This document shows, one piece after another, positions 63,495 to 64,000 of a DNA stretch of 64,000 bases. A model generated the notes under the pieces. That model saw nothing but the letters and a program-made list of their open reading frames with translations, ran no database searches and was not told where the DNA came from. Position 1 is the stretch's first letter. Each line of letters begins with the position of its first letter. The stretch is from positions 149,871-213,870 of the forward strand of contig CAJQUW010006308.1 of the NCBI GenBank assembly GCA_907163375.1, read 5' to 3'. Source of the stretch: Prostheceraeus crozeri. Its lineage: Eukaryota; Platyhelminthes; Polycladida; Euryleptidae. The position numbers were made by a program, and so were the translations under genes.

Positions 63495-64000
63495 TTTTAA
63501 AGAAATATTTTTAGTCACAAGATATATTTTAAAAACCTGAAAGATGGATAAAATTCATGAATTTGAAATTCTCAACTTTTATGATTTTCGGTGTCCTGGA
63601 ACGTTCATGATTTTAAGGGCGGGTGAAAATTGTAATTCACAAATTTGAGATTCTTAACTTTTCTGATTTTTTCGGTGTCCTGGAACGGTCATGATTTTAA
63701 GGGTGAAATGTCATAATCACAAATTTGAGATTTTGAAAAATTTGAAAAATTGGGTATTTTTAAAAACGCCCAAATTTATGAATTTAGGTCTTCATAACCT
63801 GAAAAAATGACCAAAATTCATGAATTTAGACCATTTAAAAAGTACCATTTTTTGAAAAATCGGTATCTTTAAAAACGACTAAATTCATGAATTTAGGTCT
63901 GAAAAACCTGAAAAAGGGACAAAATTCATGAATTTATGTCGTTTCTAAAAATACTATTTTTTGAATTTATGGTGTCCTGGAACGGTCTTTTGCCCATTAC
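63431..64000 (-). repeat. Polinton-B right terminal inverted repeat
   Basis: Inverse of 45330-45908, including AAATTCATGAATTT palindromes and the GACCGTTCCAGGACACC word. The last base of the element is predicted to be the T just after the window. Confidence 0.92.

Larger units (their letters stand above)
45330..64000. mobile_element. Polinton-B (Maverick), at least 18.67 kb
   Basis: Begins AGTAATGGGCAAAAGACC at 45330 and the window ends with the exact inverse ...TTTTGCCCATTAC, one base short of the expected CT end. It carries the same cassette as Polinton-A in the same orientation but a different polymerase module and different outer terminal repeats. It is broken at roughly eight places and also holds a Tc1 insertion (53650-55086). 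Low divergence from Polinton-A suggests recent common ancestry. Confidence 0.95.

Overview
The window looks like a transposon-dense stretch of an animal genome, most likely an invertebrate; I cannot narrow it further. The only convincing host gene is an intronless short-chain dehydrogenase (37810-38571). Almost everything else that can be recognised is mobile DNA: two Polintons (Mavericks), a Kolobok DNA transposon, several Tc1/mariner elements, a pogo element, a LINE remnant, and Penelope-like retroelements (PLEs), one with a permuted domain order like the Naiad clade. Non-coding host-like stretches lie at about 2150-4400, 26400-27650, 36550-37720, 41000-42430 and 42650-44660.

Layout. 1-1213 is satellite-like repeats with long G runs, followed by a PLE 3' fragment (1342-2148). 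A mariner transposase gene (4745-5125 and 22597-23290) is split by Polinton-A (5132-22590, flanked by the 6-bp duplication AGGGAC). Next come a LINE fragment (minus), a mariner with terminal repeats (24990-26400), a PLE fragment (minus), and a 7.5-kb Kolobok (29037-36547, TTAA duplication). The Kolobok is itself interrupted by a 3.7-kb near-perfect palindrome (30221-33891). After the dehydrogenase gene lie a Naiad-like PLE, a Tc1 scrap, another PLE scrap, a MADF-like scrap, and a pogo element (from 44667). The pogo transposase is interrupted at 45330 by Polinton-B, which runs to the last base of the window and apparently ends one base beyond it.

The Polintons. Both carry the same set, in the same order and orientation: adenovirus-like cysteine protease (+); integrase with a phospholipase A2-like domain upstream (-); a hydrophobic small protein; double-jelly-roll major capsid; a second small hydrophobic protein; a coiled-coil protein; a fibre-like protein; a divergent clamp-like candidate (+); DNA polymerase B; packaging ATPase; minor capsid (penton); a structural protein of unknown role; and a membrane protein that runs into the terminal repeat. 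The shared genes are nearly identical (4 differences in 186 residues of the capsid C-terminal half), so the copies are close and young. Polinton-A is nearly whole with about three or four interrupted genes. Polinton-B is more decayed, with roughly eight interruptions and an apparently intact Tc1 inserted into it.

Two things stand out. First, the polymerase module differs: A has a polymerase on the minus strand, while B has an unrelated-looking polymerase of another lineage (with zinc-finger and endonuclease VII-like parts) on the plus strand at the same place, and the outer terminal repeats differ too. This looks like module exchange between Polinton lineages. Second, both copies are sprinkled with 25-40-bp GC-rich double-hairpin inserts, many inside otherwise AT-rich coding sequence. 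They are present in one copy and absent at the matching site in the other, and one 35-bp version occurs at two loci in opposite orientation. They resemble, in form, mitochondrial double-hairpin elements and Rickettsia palindromic elements, and are my best candidate for an undescribed system here.
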